Assembly (NCBI RefSeq): GCF_011075055.1
Contig: NW_025401185.1
Span: forward strand, 36,892 to 100,891
Reading direction: 5' to 3'
Length of the DNA stretch: 64,000 nucleotides
Origin: Mangifera indica
Lineage: Eukaryota; Streptophyta; Magnoliopsida; Sapindales; Anacardiaceae
The stretch's first letter is position 1; each line of letters starts with the position of its first letter. Of the stretch, positions 10,500 to 23,936 are shown piece by piece. The translations under genes and the position numbers were made by a program. Under the pieces are notes generated by a model. That model had not been told where the DNA came from, did no database searches, and worked only from the letters and a program-made list of their open reading frames with translations.

Positions 10500-12030
10500 A
10501 ATTATTAGGATTTGATTAGCATGACTATGACCACATCCTAAGTGTTATTACTTACTCTATTCTATTTTTTAACATATCAAATAAATGTGAATTTTATTTG
10601 TAAATTAATATTGATTTGGTTTTTTTTTTTTTTAAAAAAAAAAAGAAAACAATTTTGAATTACAGGTGATGTACACTTGGTGAGCTAACTCTTATCTAAA
10701 TTCAATGCTGAAATTGGTCCCATTGGTTCAGAAGTCAGTAGTTTATATGAATGTAATTGGAGCGTGTAAGACACGCGAAGTAAGTTTGATGTGTGGTGGC
10801 CGCGCTCCTATTCAAATTGCAGCCTTCTTGATTCTTTTGTTTGTACATATAGCCAAATGGTCATGTGAAAATGCATGTATTAATTACTTGGCATATATTT
10901 TCAAATTTCAATTTGGTCTATTACTATTAAGAACATTTCAAACGTTGATAATATTCACTAAGAATCTAAATGTATTTTCTCATACATTTAGTAATCAATA
11001 TTTGTTGAAATTATGAACTAGATTTTGTCCATAACGTATTGCATATAGTGTATAATAAAATTATATATATTTATTTTGAATATATAAATTAATATATATT
11101 TTATATATACTATTAAGTAATTGAATGATTTTAAATGTAAAATTAAATAACATTTAATCATATAATGACATATCATATATATATATTTATTTATATAGGC
11201 AAAAATAGATACACATAATATAGTGTTATTACCATGCTTCTTGCTTGTACTTTTGATTGGAATAAATTAATTTAATTATTTAATTATTCAAAATTAAATT
11301 ATTTACATATTTTATTATTTCAAATTAATTATTAATTTACTATCTTAAAATAATTTTTAATTAATTCATAATCATATCTATTTAGTTACCGATAATATTA
11401 ATAATTGAATAATTAAAAATTAAAAATAAAATAATTTTTAATTATATTATTATTTATACATATAATTTTATTGTTTAAGTTAATTGATGATATTTTTAAC
11501 TTTTTACATAGATATTCAGTGATCTTCAATACAATCCAATGGGTGGAAAAAATTGCTAAAATCTTCCCCTCAGTTTTTTACATTTCAGTTGTAGAAGTGA
11601 CAAACAAACAAAAAAATTACCTCCAAACTCTTTCCACATCTATTAGAATGCAAACTATCTTAACAGAAATTTTTTTTTGAATTACATATGCATAAAATTT
11701 ATTTATTTTAACAGTCTATTTAATTATATTAATAAAATAAATGAGAATTTTAAGAATATAAATTAATAAATTATTTTCTTTATTTAAACATTGATTATCC
11801 ATTTAAATAATTGATTATTTCTACCATTAGTTAATTAATTAATTTACCTAAGATTGAATATTTTATCTTTTGTTAATTAATTCAATAGAGTTTTATGATG
11901 AAAATAATAATATATAGTCTCATGCAAATCCACACCTCCTAATGCAGAAAATTTGGTAGAATTTTTTAATGCGATTTTTCATCATTAATTGATGTGTGCA
12001 AGTTAGAGTTTCTTACTAAATAGGGGCAAT
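10500..12030. other. Very AT-rich intergenic DNA
   Basis: Dominated by A/T with many TAATTA-type words; the small ORFs are by-products of composition. A poly-T/poly-A inverted pair sits at 10619-10645. No gene or RNA is supported. Confidence 0.5.
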
Positions 12031-12510
12031 AACAATAATTAGATTATAAAAAAACTCAAATAAGTTTGTTATAGGTGTACAAGAAAATGAATTGAAATAA
12101 GTAAAAGCAATTAATGTAACATAAGAGTTTTTTCGTGGTATAGCTTAATGATTATAATACCTACATTCATGGTATTCTTATTACTTTAAGTATAGTACAA
12201 GAACAATTAATACAAGATGATAAGTGTATTCTATCTCTCTTCTATTGCTCTCTTATATATAAGTTTTCTAGAGGCAAAATACATTTGAAACTCACTTAAT
12301 TTAAAACTTGAATTTATTTTTAAATTTAGATAGGAATGGGTTATATCTATATCAATTACATCTTGTTTGTGGGGGCACTTAACTTCTTACTTGATCACTA
12401 TTACAAAGGTGTTATGCTATAAAATTTGGATAAGACTATCTTTTGATAACCGCAATAAAGTCTTTTTCTTTATAACCCATAGAGTTGATGTTGTCTTACC
12501 GATAGTCCCT
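12030..12510 (+). repeat. Dispersed LTR-like repeat, copy 1
   Basis: Shares order and wording with 22150-22640: a gagttttt...ggt leader, taatacaagatgat, a CT-rich stretch, cttatatataagttttctagaggcaaaa, a ttacatcttgttt segment, ttttgataaccgcaa, and a final gttgtcttacc. Such leaders occur near LTRs of plant retrotransposons, and the two copies are well diverged. No terminal TG...CA pair or target duplication could be fixed. Confidence 0.55.
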
Positions 12511-12539
12511 TATTAAGATATCTAGGTTTTGGATCCATC

Positions 12540-14360
12540 ATGGGTTTCTGTAACACCCATAGGTGCGTAGCTAGGTTTTTATAGTCATTTTATTCAATTG
12601 TGAATTATATTTAATACTGGTGAATGAAAAAATGACTAAGTGTTGAAGAATTATGATTTTGTCCAATTGAAGGTCGTGTTTATCGTGCATAAAAGGTGTA
12701 TGCATGTTTGTATCATGCTAGGTGGATGCTTTGAACATCATATCACATCAGATAATTTAAGAGGTTGAATGATCATTTGAGAATACACAACCCTTTTAGT
12801 AGTTATCTAATTTGAATTTTATACAAAAAAGGCACATCCCACACCATAATGTAACTTTCCATTTAAACTAATTTAATTTTGCAATCTCAACAAAGTAACA
12901 AGATTCTAGTCATCTGAGAGGGAAATTCAAGCAAATTAAAATGAGTTTTTGCATCAAATCTTCAAGCTAGAAGGCAAGGTAAGTGTAACACCCATAAGTA
13001 TTTTCTAAAGATAATTTGTCTTTTCATATGTTATTTGAGCTATTGTGGATTATTGGGAGAGATATAAGTGGTTAAGTGTTAAAAAGTATGAAATTTTAAA
13101 CTAATAAACTATTGCGCATGTCTATTCATGTGCCCTATATGAAATTTTGAAAGGATGCACAGTTGTGCATGTCGAGTGCACGCTCATGTGTGGAGTTATA
13201 GTTTCAATTTATAAAAGGCATGTTATCACTAAATTTTCAAATTCTTCTAGCGAAGAACAAGCAAGGGATCTAGTTGTTGTTTTACATTTTCCTTGAATTA
13301 TGTGATGATATTAGGTAGAGATAATTTGATTAAAGTGGGTTTAATTGAACTTTGATTAGATAATATAAGTGATAGAGGTTAAAAGCATAATACTTTTATT
13401 ACTTAGCACATTGTTCATGTGAAATTAGATGTAGTTTTATGCTTCTGATTAAACTTGATAAGTTAAGGTGATATGAAAACATTTGATGGTGTGTATAATA
13501 ACATGAAATAAGTTAGTTGATTAATTGTATAAGGAAATATCGATAACATGATGATATGTGGATTAAACAAATCAATTGTTTTAATATTGCCCTATTTATA
13601 ATGCGTTTGATGTTAAATGCATTTTAGTTCATTCCAAACATGTTAGGAATGTTACAATTTAGTTTGGTGATGATTTAGTAACAGTCAAAAGATAACATTC
13701 TAGATGCAAATGCACAATCGTCCCTAGTACAAACACAATCGCGATAGACATAGAAAATTAAGATTCATATGTCATGAATGATTGTGCATGAGAATATGCA
13801 TGACTATTCATCAACTAGGCCAAAGACATCGATGACTAGTTGATGACTGTATAAAGGGCACATATAACTGCTTATAACAAGTAGGATAACGTGTAATGAA
13901 TGCCCATATAGAAAGATGTATGAACATGAACACAAAGAAGATATTGTTTGTATCAAGTGCATGAATAACCATACAAAAGACACGTATGACCATGCATGAT
14001 ATCATAGGTAAGGATGTTCATATGAGGTTAAGTCATGTATAACAAAGGCATGAACAACCATACGAAAAACATGTATAACTGCGCATGAAGTCATGACTAA
14101 GAGTGATTGTGAGTGAGGATTTGTTCATGAAAAAGAAGGGATATATGTCCATTCACACAAGGTGTATGTTTTTGCATTAGAATAAAAGTTTAGTGGATGT
14201 TCGTATCTTATGTTCATCCATATGTATTGATGTCTCGATAGTTTATATGGATGTTAAGGTCTGTAGTAGTATCAAGATATAGCACATTAGTGTACACATG
14301 AATTAGGGTATATGAGTTAGATGAATCAAGAGTGAAAACGAGATATGAGCCAAAGTTATA
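12540..14360. other. Gene-poor stretch with TGTAACACCC starts and degenerate tandem words
   Basis: TGTAACACCCATA occurs at about 12550 and 12984, each followed by loosely similar AT-rich sequence, which suggests two diverged LTR-type repeat starts about 430 bp apart. From 13660 to 14110 words like catgaa(t/c)aaccatac recur; one pair at about 13960 and 14046 is about 87 bp apart and roughly 75% identical. No coding sequence was found. Confidence 0.4.
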
Positions 14361-14368
14361 TGTTAAAG

Positions 14369-15050
14369 GCTTAAGTTAGAGTTGGCAATTTCCAATATGA
14401 CCTGTTAACCAAACACAAAAAAAATCAAGTTAGGGTTGAGTTTTTTTATATGAAATTTATTTCAAATCAACTTGATATGACTTAAAACTAAATAAGATAG
14501 TATTAGTTGTCATGAAAGTAACTCAAACTAACCTGAACTAACTCAAATGCTTAAAGAATGATTATATTAGTAAAATTTGTAAGGATAAATTACAAAAATA
14601 TTGAAGGACAATCTCAACAGTAGTTGAAATCCTTATAAATTATATATAATTAATGTTGAAAAACAATATCAAAAGCAATTGAAATCCTTACAAATTGTCT
14701 ATGATTATATATTTATATAACTGTAATTACTCATATTATTCCTGATTTTATTTAGATATTTTATTTTATTATTTGGAAGTGAGATATGTTTTAAAGATTT
14801 TTTATGCATTTTTCAACCATTCATAAACAAAATAAAATGTTATATTGTCTCTTTTATTAATATTATAATAGAAAATTTTTAGATCAATTTGGGTTGTGTC
14901 AAGTCAACCCAAATATTAAAAAGTTGGGTTAGTATTGAAAATTTTCAATGTGATTCTACTTTAGGTTAGGCTAGAGTTAAAGACCTATAACATAAAACCC
15001 GAATTAATATGATACGAATATGACCCGATGACATAAACTAATAGGTAACT
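14369..15050. repeat. Decayed dispersed plant repeat with gttggcaattt...gacccgatgaca ends
   Basis: The stretch from gagttggcaatttccaata through gggttgtgtcaagtcaaccc to ccgaattaatatgatacgaa resembles a repeat commonly seen in plant genomes, with many GGGTT/AACCC half-motifs in opposite orientation. It has no reading frame. No second copy was seen in this window, so family membership is from memory of its style. Confidence 0.35.
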
Positions 15051-15394
15051 TAAGTGTATGCGTACAGTTTTTCATGAGAGAATACCATTTTTTCACAAGA
15101 CCAATTTTTATGTATGTATTCTTAGATTAAGGTATGGGCATGTTTTATAGAAACACAATTTTGGTGTAAGTAATCGGAAATTATTGGCACAATTCGTGTT
15201 GATGAATGTGATGAACATGAAATTTATGATTTAGAACTTATGAATTTCAAATTTGCCAATTATGTATTATTATTGAATGATATAGCATGTTAATCGATGT
15301 GATGGGTTGATGGTTATTGGCATGCCCAAACTAAGGACCAAAATAACGATTATGTAGTTATGGCTTAGGGAACTCCCAATCTAGTATTACAAAT

Positions 15395-16344
15395 GGTTGT
15401 TGTAACACCCCAACCCAAAAGTTCTATCCCTTGGGGTAAAGTCTCACTAGATTTGTCCATGCATGCAAAGACTATCTTAATATACATTTAAGTATTTTTG
15501 ACTTAACATGCATAATTCAATAAAATATATCTAAAAATGTCTCAATGTCTTTATTAATTAAAATAAAAACAATATCCAAATAATCCCCAAACATTATTAT
15601 AAAAAGTAATAAATCATGTAGTGTACTAAAATAATCATAATCAGTATCTCTCAAATCAAAATCATAAAGACAATTTATCACCTACATAATAAAAAGGAAG
15701 GGTTAATGAGAAACACTCAATAAGTTGAAATAATCTATCATATACTCAATCAATTAAATATATCCTTTTTCATTTTCTAACCCAGGTTATCTCTATTGTA
15801 ATCTAAGGCTACTCAAATCTCAAATGAGTAAAGGTAATTGACATACCCACTCTAATAACTACTCTCTAAGGCTTTTTAGTCTTGGTTGTCCTATCTCTTT
15901 GCTAATCAATTAACTTGCAATTCCAACTTATCAATTGATGGACCCCAATCATTAGACTTTCAATGTCTTGGTAAGCTTTAGTCAATTGATAGACATATGG
16001 CCATGGTAATCATCTCTCTATCTAAAGACATTAATCAACAGACATTACCTTATCTATGAGTTTGTCTAGGTCATAGGTATTGCCTTAATCATCCTAAAAT
16101 CTCATCATCCTTGTTATGTATGTGTCGTTTTATCTTATATCTTGTCAAGATACTCAAATCTCTTTCGATACTTAATCACTTAGAATTCTCTCGAACTTTA
16201 CTCTAGTTTAACCTATCTTTACCTAGGTTTCTTAATCTTATCTAAGTGTCTATTCATGTATCTCTCTCTTAAACATATCTTGGCACCTTAACTAGCCTTA
16301 ATCATAATCAATAATCATACAAATCTATTTTGTATATGACTTAT
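15395..16344. other. Intergenic DNA opening with an LTR-like TGTAACACCCC
   Basis: TGTAACACCCCAACCC at 15396 is a typical 5' end of plant LTRs. No matching 3' end or duplicate was found nearby, so only the start is suggestive. The rest is CT-rich on the plus strand without open frames. Confidence 0.3.
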
Positions 16345-16650
16345 ATGAAACATCTCTAATCCAATAATATGACCCACTATTAAGATATTGTCCACTTTGG
16401 ACATACAATCTATCATGGTTTTGCTTCTAGGTTTTATAATACAAAACGTTTTTTAATAGTTTAAGAAGCTCATAGGCTATTTAACTAGACAAATCCTTTT
16501 ATCCTTAACCGATGTAGAATGTACAGATAGAGTATAAATAGACTTAACATCTCTCTTGTGCTTTGACGATATGAAATTTGCCTAAAGGTATCATATACAC
16601 CTTCCTTTATAAGACTCAACGCCTTCACTAAGGTTTGCCCTACCACCACT
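16345..16650 (+). repeat. Tandem LTR-like unit, oldest copy
   Basis: A diverged version of the two units that follow: acatctctaatccaat..., attgtccactttgga, catggttttgcttctagg, acaaaacgttttttaatagttt, gatgtagaatgtaca. It is offset about 317 bp from the next unit and clearly older by divergence. Confidence 0.65.
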
Positions 16651-16997
16651 AATACTATTGTAACATCTCTAGTCCAATAGTCTAGTATATTATCAAGATA
16701 TTGTCTAATTTGAATACATAGTTTATCATGGTTTTAATTTTGGGTTGTATAACCTAAAACACGTCTTGACAATTTAAAAAACTCACAGTGTATTTAACCA
16801 GTTAAATCTTCTCATCCTTAACTTGTGTAGGATGTACAATAAAGTACGAATAGACATAACATCTCTCTCATGTTTTGCTAATATGAGATTCACCTAAGGG
16901 AGTCATATTATACATAGCCAAGCACGATTGTACTTTTTCTTCTATGTATGGGTGTATGCTTAGCTATGTATACATGATGTTCTATAGACGTACGATC
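16651..16997 (+). repeat. Tandem repeat unit 1 (347 bp)
   Basis: Starts aatactattgtaacatctct and ends tagacgtacgatc. It is nearly identical to the next 347 bp. The first part belongs to an LTR-like family (TGTAACATCTC start) also found at about 35455-35704; the last 100 bp (catagccaagcacgattg...) is unique to these two units. Confidence 0.92.
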
Positions 16998-17344
16998 AAT
17001 ACTATTGTAACATCTCTAGTCCAATAGTCTAGTCTATTATCAAGATATTGTCTAATTTGAATACATAGTTTATCATGGTTTTAATTTTAGGTTGTATAAC
17101 CTAAAACACGTCTTGACAATTTAAAAAACTCATAGTATATTTAATCAGTTAAATCTTCTCATCCCTAACTTGTGTAGGATGTACAATAAAGTACGAATAA
17201 ACATAGCATCTCTCTCATGTTTTGCTAATATGAGATTAACCTAAGGGTGTTATATTATACATAGCCAAGCACGATTGTACTTTTTCTTCTATGTATGGGT
17301 GTATGCTTAGCTATGTATACATGATGTTCTATAGACGTACGATC
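16998..17344 (+). repeat. Tandem repeat unit 2 (347 bp)
   Basis: Second near-identical copy of 16651-16997 in direct orientation. A small number of substitutions show by eye (for example tagtctag followed by tctatt in place of tatatt, cattaacc in place of cattcacc). This makes it a recent duplication relative to the 16345 copy. Confidence 0.92.
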
Positions 17345-18180
17345 ACTTCCAAGGTTATTTCGAGTGTATATCCTTTATCTCAACTAGGAATGGGTGTGAC
17401 TTTTTATGCGCATAGGTGTACATTTTATTTATTCAACATGTATGATTATATCTTGCACATCTTGGCTAGATTTTCTATATCTAAACATTCAACAAGCAAT
17501 CTTTCTACATCTAAGAATGATCCAACGCATAATAGGCTTTAAGAACTATAATACATAATTTAAATACATTCAAAAGTCTTCCATGATCTATCTTGGTTTC
17601 ACATTCATGCAATTTCACTTATTATAATAATCATTCATCGTTTTTTATTCAATCAAGTACAAAAGAACAACAAGAGTAATCTAGAATCCAATGGGCATAA
17701 CATATCCTACTTATCTAGTTTCAGACAAGCAAGTAGAATTTTGCCAAGTTATTTCTCTTCTTTTTACTCATCAATCATTTCTCTCTTAGTAAAAATCCTT
17801 ATTCCAGTGGTTGTTTGGCTCATCTCTCCCATAACTCACAATATCTCTCTCTTTACTTTAAGTGAGAAGGAGGCCAAATTAGGGTTTAGAGGTGCGAGAT
17901 CAATTTTATCTCTCTCCTCTTTCTTGAATCCTTCTTTTATTGGGATACATATAATTATGTGATGTATGATCGTACATCATTGGATGCATGGGAATACATT
18001 CCTTCACTTTTGCTAGCATGGCAAACCACATGGTAAATGACGTACACACATACGTCTTCTAGGTATGACTATACATTAGGCCAAAATGAATATTTTTATT
18101 CTGATTTTGACCTGATTTGACTTGAATTCAATTTTAAATTTAAGGAAAGAACAACAATGTTTTTGGAGCATACTTCAGAG
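17345..18180. other. Intergenic DNA
   Basis: Short ORFs on the plus strand (17291-17542, 17741-17962) show no recognisable domain, and the first overlaps the tandem repeat. Nothing further is supported. Confidence 0.4.
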
Positions 18181-18199
18181 TGTTACAATTGTTTTGATG

Positions 18200-18350
18200 T
18201 TTTGTGAATGATAAAAAAGAGGGAATAACCATTCTATAAGTAAGAACACTCATTCTATATAAAGAACATAATGGTTATTCCATAAGGTATCACTTATTTT
18301 AGAACAAAATAGGAACAATCATTCCAAGAGGCAAAACACTTATTCCAATA
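18200..18350. repeat. Small imperfect inverted repeat of GGAATAACCATTC type
   Basis: Gggaataaccattc at about 18220 is mirrored by aatggttattcc at about 18270, and further att(c/a)caa/ttggaat-like words follow to 18350. It resembles a short plant repeat whose arms carry GGAATRACCATTCC. No coding content. Confidence 0.4.
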
Positions 18351-19215
18351 AACCATCCCAAAAGAATATAAAGACATTATAAGTTATGTGCAAAGATTTA
18401 ATGCATGTTTTAGAGAATGTGGTAAAAAGGAATGAGTTATAAACTATGTGAAATATGACATAAGTTAAAAATGTGAGAGCCACATGGTGTGTGATTTAGA
18501 CTGAGTTAGGATTAAAGAAGCCACATAATGTGTGATCTATGGCAAAATTGGTGAGCAAGCGAGCATATGTTTTTTTATCTATGACCTGAAATATGTGTAT
18601 AAAAGCCACACGTTGTGTGATCCATGACTTGAATGTTGGTTTTATTATAGACTTAAAATGTCACATAACACAGTGGAAGCATAAACAAAATTTTAATAAA
18701 TAAGACATTCATCTATAATAAAACATGATTAGCTTATGATTTATATTATATATATTAAAAAACATAAAACATCCATAAAGTGTCATGGATACTTACTCAC
18801 ATTTTAAGGCTCCTTATAACACCTAAAGGTAAGCCCTAAAAGCATTTTCATCTTTTCCTCTGTATTGGGGATGATTTAAGTTCTTCAATTTTTATAAGCA
18901 GGAATGTATATGCACTACAAAGGTGTCGTCCATTTATTAACGATATTTATATCAACCGCGTGAGCTAAGTGTATCGCCCGTTTGTCATGTTTTTATCAAA
19001 TATAAAATAGAGATGTTGTGTTAGGATTTTCACATTAAATATTTTATTTTTCTGTCTCCACACACATAGAGAAAGGGTTATGGGTTAGAATCCTAGAAGT
19101 GTGAGAAAGAGCCTTAGATAGTTAGAATTGCCCTAGCCACACCAAGAACCGAGTGGATGATGCATCTCATGAGTATCTATCTATTGTATAGCCCTATTGT
19201 TTTCACAAATATCGT

Positions 19216-19492
19216 TAGGGCTAGATTCGAGCTTGGGCTTATCAAGGTTGGCTCAATTTGCAGAAATAGAGCTTGAGCTTGAGCTTTAACTAACTCATTA
19301 TTAAAATGACATCGTTTAATACATATTGGTCAAAATGATGTCATTTTGTATTAAAATTTTTAATTTACAAGTTTGACAAATAGCTCAAGCTAGAAGTTGC
19401 AAGCTTGAGCTCGCATGAGCTCATTTAGTACTGGCTCGTTTGAGCCAAGCTCGAGTTTGAGCTTGAACGAGCTTGGCTCAAATCCAACCCTA
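19216..19492. mobile_element. hAT-type MITE (GAGCTC family), copy 2
   Basis: Begins TAGGGCTAGATTCGAGC, ends GGCTCAAATCCAACCCTA, and carries a central aatgacatcgttt...aaaatgatgtcatttt palindrome pair in the same order as copy 1. The flanking 8-mers match at only 5 of 8, so the duplication is weak, but the ends and core are clear. Confidence 0.72.
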
Positions 19493-21000
19493 TATACCAT
19501 CACTTACACACTCAATTAGTAGCTATATAGATGTATACCATTGTCTAAACGAAGGGATACATGAGCATGTGAACCATCACACACAGTCGTGTATCACTAT
19601 TTGTAGTGTGTTTTTCTAGCCAGTACCAATATGACTTACAATCCAAATTTCATGCTAAAACATTCTTAGGTATTCGTAAGCATCTCATTACATTCAAAAT
19701 TCATTAAATGAATCCATTTCCCTTAGATCAAAAACCATCAATTAATATATTTTAGCCAATGATCTCATATATATAAGTATCTGCGTATAATTTACACATT
19801 TCCATATTATCAGGATCCATTACATAGCATAACGTTAAAACCATTCATCATAATCACATATTCATGCAAACAAGCCATCAACATATCATACTATGATATC
19901 CTTATGAAATATCAATTAAGCTTAAAAAGGGAGAGACCAACTACTTACTTGTCTTTTGACAATTTGCTAATCTTCGTGTTGTTACGAAGTTCCTTTTATC
20001 CAATCCCTCCTTGATGCACCTTGGCAGCTCTTAACCTTATCTCTTTTCTCTTTGTTTAGCTGTTAAACATAATGTGTATATCCAATAACACATATTAGCC
20101 TTATGCCTCCTTTTATTTTACTTGTCAAACACAACACACGGGCATGTGTGACATTATTCAATAAAGACAGTTTTCAAAATTGCCACAAAATTGATCTTAT
20201 CCATAATTTCAAATTTGGTGACAAGACACAACTATGTGCTTTTACAGACATCAGGCTTTTGCCCTTTTATACTTAGTTATTTTCACATGCTCAATGCCAA
20301 ATGACTTTTCTACCCTTCCATGGCACAAACAGGTGTACCTTGTGATACATGATCATCCATACTAAAATCTCATCACAAATCATAATTTAATATTGAAAAA
20401 AGACTAAAATACCTTTGGGCTTACCTGTGAGCATTACAAAACCTATCAATAATATAATTATCATATGATCTAATCTTTTTATCAATTTATATCTCTATAA
20501 AACTAGGGTACAAAATTAGTGTCGACCTCAAATAATCCTCAATTTGTATTCGTTGACTTCTATAACAATGACAATATTGTACTGCACTGACTAACAACTT
20601 AATACCAATATAGGCACAAAATTAAGTTGTTTGATATCCACTAGTAAACCTTACAAAGACATTCATTCTTGTACATAGAAGTGATGAATCTTCTATTCAT
20701 CTACCATAACCTTCATATATCTCTCAACATGGCTAATCACTATGGTTTTGATAATCATTTCTTAAAGACTATATTTGGCTAGTATCAAACCATCTTGATA
20801 TTTGTACAAGACAGTCGGGTAATCTCAAATTGAAGAATTACATGTACCATTATTTGTCAAAAGATATATTCCATAAACAATAGGATAACCATCTATATAG
20901 AATCCTTATAATACGTTAGTCCAATAAAAATGTCTAGTCAACATATACTCATGTCTTATACCAGGTTATCAATAAACAACCTGCACATGTTAGATTTGTC
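19493..21000. other. Intergenic DNA
   Basis: AT-rich DNA with no recognisable exon, RNA or repeat on either strand. All frames are short. Confidence 0.45.
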
Positions 21001-21029
21001 ACAACCATTTTGATAGGGTTCGAAACGTC

Positions 21030-21460
21030 ATCCAAAATAGACGACTCTCTATCATCCAAATCTGGATGACGTTTGTCATCCAGATCTGGATGACGGTCAT
21101 CCTTCTTGGACGACAATCGTCTTCCAGAGGTAGTCGACCTCTGGATGAAAACTTCTCCGTCGTCGCTAGAGAAAGTGGCTGTATTTCAAGGGGAAAAAGT
21201 GAATTTTTTAAAACTTAATTTAGGGGACAAATGTTAGCTTTTCAAATTAAAATGAGAAAAATGAGATAAAATTTTAATTATTTAATATTATTGATAAAAT
21301 GACAAATTTACCCCTTAACCCTAACAAAAAATATGTGGGTGGGTCCAAATAGATTAAACTTTGGGTGGGTATTTGGGTGGGGTTTTTCATCAGAGGTGGA
21401 TATACATTTGACATAAGGCTAAAACTTGGGTGGGAAATAGTCCTTTTCCCTCATTCAATA
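21030..21460. mobile_element. Probable non-autonomous MULE-like element with palindromic array
   Basis: From about 21045 to 21125 CATCCA(G/A)ATCTGGATGAC units repeat; positions 21075-21094 form a perfect 20-bp palindrome around AGATCT. At the right, cttgggtgggaaatagtcctttt (ending about 21450) matches in reverse the motif at 24805-24830, where a Mutator-like element lies. A left terminus was not found. The MULE link is inferred from that shared end. Confidence 0.4.
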
Positions 21461-21469
21461 TTATGATAG

Positions 21470-22150
21470 TTCTAACCGTATTATTTTGCTCTAGATTAGA
21501 ATAATATTAAGACTAAAAACGTTTCTAGAATGATCAATATATGTGAACATAAAGTTCTCACGATCGGCTGACACACGTTGATCCATAGATCTAACTTATG
21601 AGGGTAGTTAGGGTGTATTTGTTATACAAGTTAGGATATTTCTTAAGCTTGTTGACTTGTAGTTTTTTTTTTTTATATCGTTGTTGTTTTCTATTGGCAT
21701 TTCTTTTCTAATCAACTTCATTGTTTATTGGTGAACTAAGAGCAATTAAATGAGAAATGGCAAACATTGATATTGGATGGACTAGAAGGATGTTTTCTCC
21801 TTTAATATTTAACTCACTATTTTTTGCTATCTAAGTGCTAGGAGACATAAAATAGCCTTCCAACGTAATCTTAGTCAAGGTACATTTGGTCACTTCCTCT
21901 TGAGAGGCCTAAAAGGCATTTAAGTAGGTGTGTATGTTTTGTTCACAAGTTTGATGAGTTTTTTCACCTAAAGAGTTTGAGTTGGTTACAAGTTGACACA
22001 AATTTCATTCTAGACCTTTGATGATCTTGCCTATTATAACCATTTAATGAGTTGGTTTGAAACATGGATTGATAGATTAGACATAAGAGGCGAGGAGCTT
22101 ATCCTTCTATTTATGAAGGAATAAGCATTAATGCATAGTGGACAAGACAT
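21470..22150. other. Intergenic DNA
   Basis: No gene-like signal is seen between the palindromic element and the next dispersed repeat. Confidence 0.4.
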
Positions 22151-22640
22151 ATTCTTGCTGAAACAAGTAAGTTTGCTATAAGTGTGTGAGAAAATTAACT
22201 AAAACAGGTAAAAGAAATAGACAAGACATATGAGTTTTTATATGGTTCAACTTAATAATTAGAATGTCTATATCCATAATGTTTTCACTAATCTAAGAAT
22301 ATTACAGGTTTAATGCAAGATGATATGTATTATCTGTTATATTTTCTCTCTCTCCTCTCTCCCTCTGCTACTTATATATACAAGTTTTCTATAGGAAAAA
22401 TGCATTGGAAACTTTCTTAATTTGGGACCTTAATCAATGATTTGAATTTAAATAAGAGAGAGTTATGTCTATATCAAGACATCTTGTTTACGAGGCCAAT
22501 TAACTTCTAATTGAACAATCATTGTGAATATATTATGTTATAGATTTTAGATGAGACATTCTTTTTATAACCGCAAGAGAATTTTTTTCTTTATGCCAAT
22601 AATGTTGAAGTTGTCTTGTCACTTGTTGTTTGTTATATCT
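22150..22640 (+). repeat. Dispersed LTR-like repeat, copy 2
   Basis: Partner of 12030-12510 in the same orientation, with conserved blocks in the same order: leader atgagtttttatatggttcaa, a CTCTCTCTC stretch, cttatatatacaagttttctata, acatcttgttt, ttttataaccgcaaga, and gttgtcttgtcac at the end. The ggttcaa leader is reminiscent of retrotransposon untranslated regions. Confidence 0.55.
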
Positions 22641-23936
22641 AATTATATTTCAAAGGTTGGCTTTAAGAGTGCTCAATTTGACTACACAATAGTATTAAAT
22701 TATATAGTTATAAGTTGTAGTATTACATAGTTCAAAAGTGAGAATATGCTTAAAAAGTGTTAAAAAATAAATAAAGACAGTGTCTCCTAAAATACCATTG
22801 TCCGATATTTAATTGCCTTTTTATGTGGTACCGCATTGTATAAGAAAGTTTGTAGATGGAAATGTGGAATTTAGAAAAAAAGGTAGAAACTTTCAAAGCT
22901 ACTTATTTAAGAAAAGTCAAAATTTAAGGCTAATTTAGTATTTTGATTAAAAAGAGGCACCCCACAAATTAAAACGTATGTACCAAGTCTTTATCAAACC
23001 TAACTTTATTTTTTATTCAATGTTATGGGTCTCACCTAGCCGACCATTAATATTATTATTATTATTATATTTTTAAATTTCTTTAGAAATCCTATAAACC
23101 TAACATTTAGACTTATCAAATAGTCTAATAAACCCTATACTTTGAATAAATTACTCTTGGAGTTGTTTTTTTTTTTTTTTTTTATAATAATTTTTGTATA
23201 CATGTTCAAAGTTTAAAACTTCATTTAATTATTATTATTAACAATTTTATTATAAGATTAGAATTCTAATAGTAAATTAGTTTGATGGAGGAAGAAAGGT
23301 TATGCCACGTGTACTAGAAAAGGATTGTATAACTTTTGAAATGGTGGAGCCCATACAAACTCTATGATGATAAAACCACAAATCAGGGCATCTCATTCTG
23401 ATTGGTCTCTGTCTTGACATATTCGTATTATAATAATAATAATAATAGAAAACTCCCGCCAAAAAGGAGGCTTTGGTTGAGTTCAATTAACATACCTACA
23501 TAATCCAACCGAAAATCTGAAAATTGAAAAACGACATTGGAGAAGGAGTCGGTGATGTTTGTCCCACAAGCAGCCATCAAAGAGGAAGACCACCCAGAAA
23601 AAGACCAACCAAGTGGAACCCTATTAACTCTTTCTTCTTTTTTAATTTTTGAGGAATATATTTATATTAATTTCAGTCATATCCATGTCTATACCTAAAA
23701 TTCACTTCCTCATCTATCTTAAATTAATTTTAAGGGGGGTCCTTCCTAGCTCATTTAATAGAAATTAAAACAAAGTCCAATGTTTTTAAATATTTAATTC
23801 AATCAGTAGACTAGCAATATCATATATCTCTAGATTATAATCATTCTTTGTTAGTGCAAGTGATACACTACCCAAATTTCATATTGATTTTTTAAACTAC
23901 AACAAATATGGCCTAGAAAATCTTTTTTATTTCAAT
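22640..23936. other. Intergenic DNA with ATT runs
   Basis: Contains an (ATT)n run near 23050 and poly-T near 23170. A patch at 23270-23640 is less AT-rich and holds a G-box-like CCACGTGTAC at about 23307 and a 45-codon ORF at 23553, but no recognisable protein. Confidence 0.35.

Noticed and set aside
12138..12200. tRNA-like wording (gtggtatagcttaatgattataatacc)
   Set aside because: No cloverleaf: anticodon arm and GGTTCRANNCC T-arm are missing; it is part of a dispersed repeat.
23553..23690. 45-codon ORF starting MFVPQAAIKEED after a G-box-like patch
   Set aside because: The second half becomes low-complexity AT-rich residues; nothing recognisable and no downstream exon.
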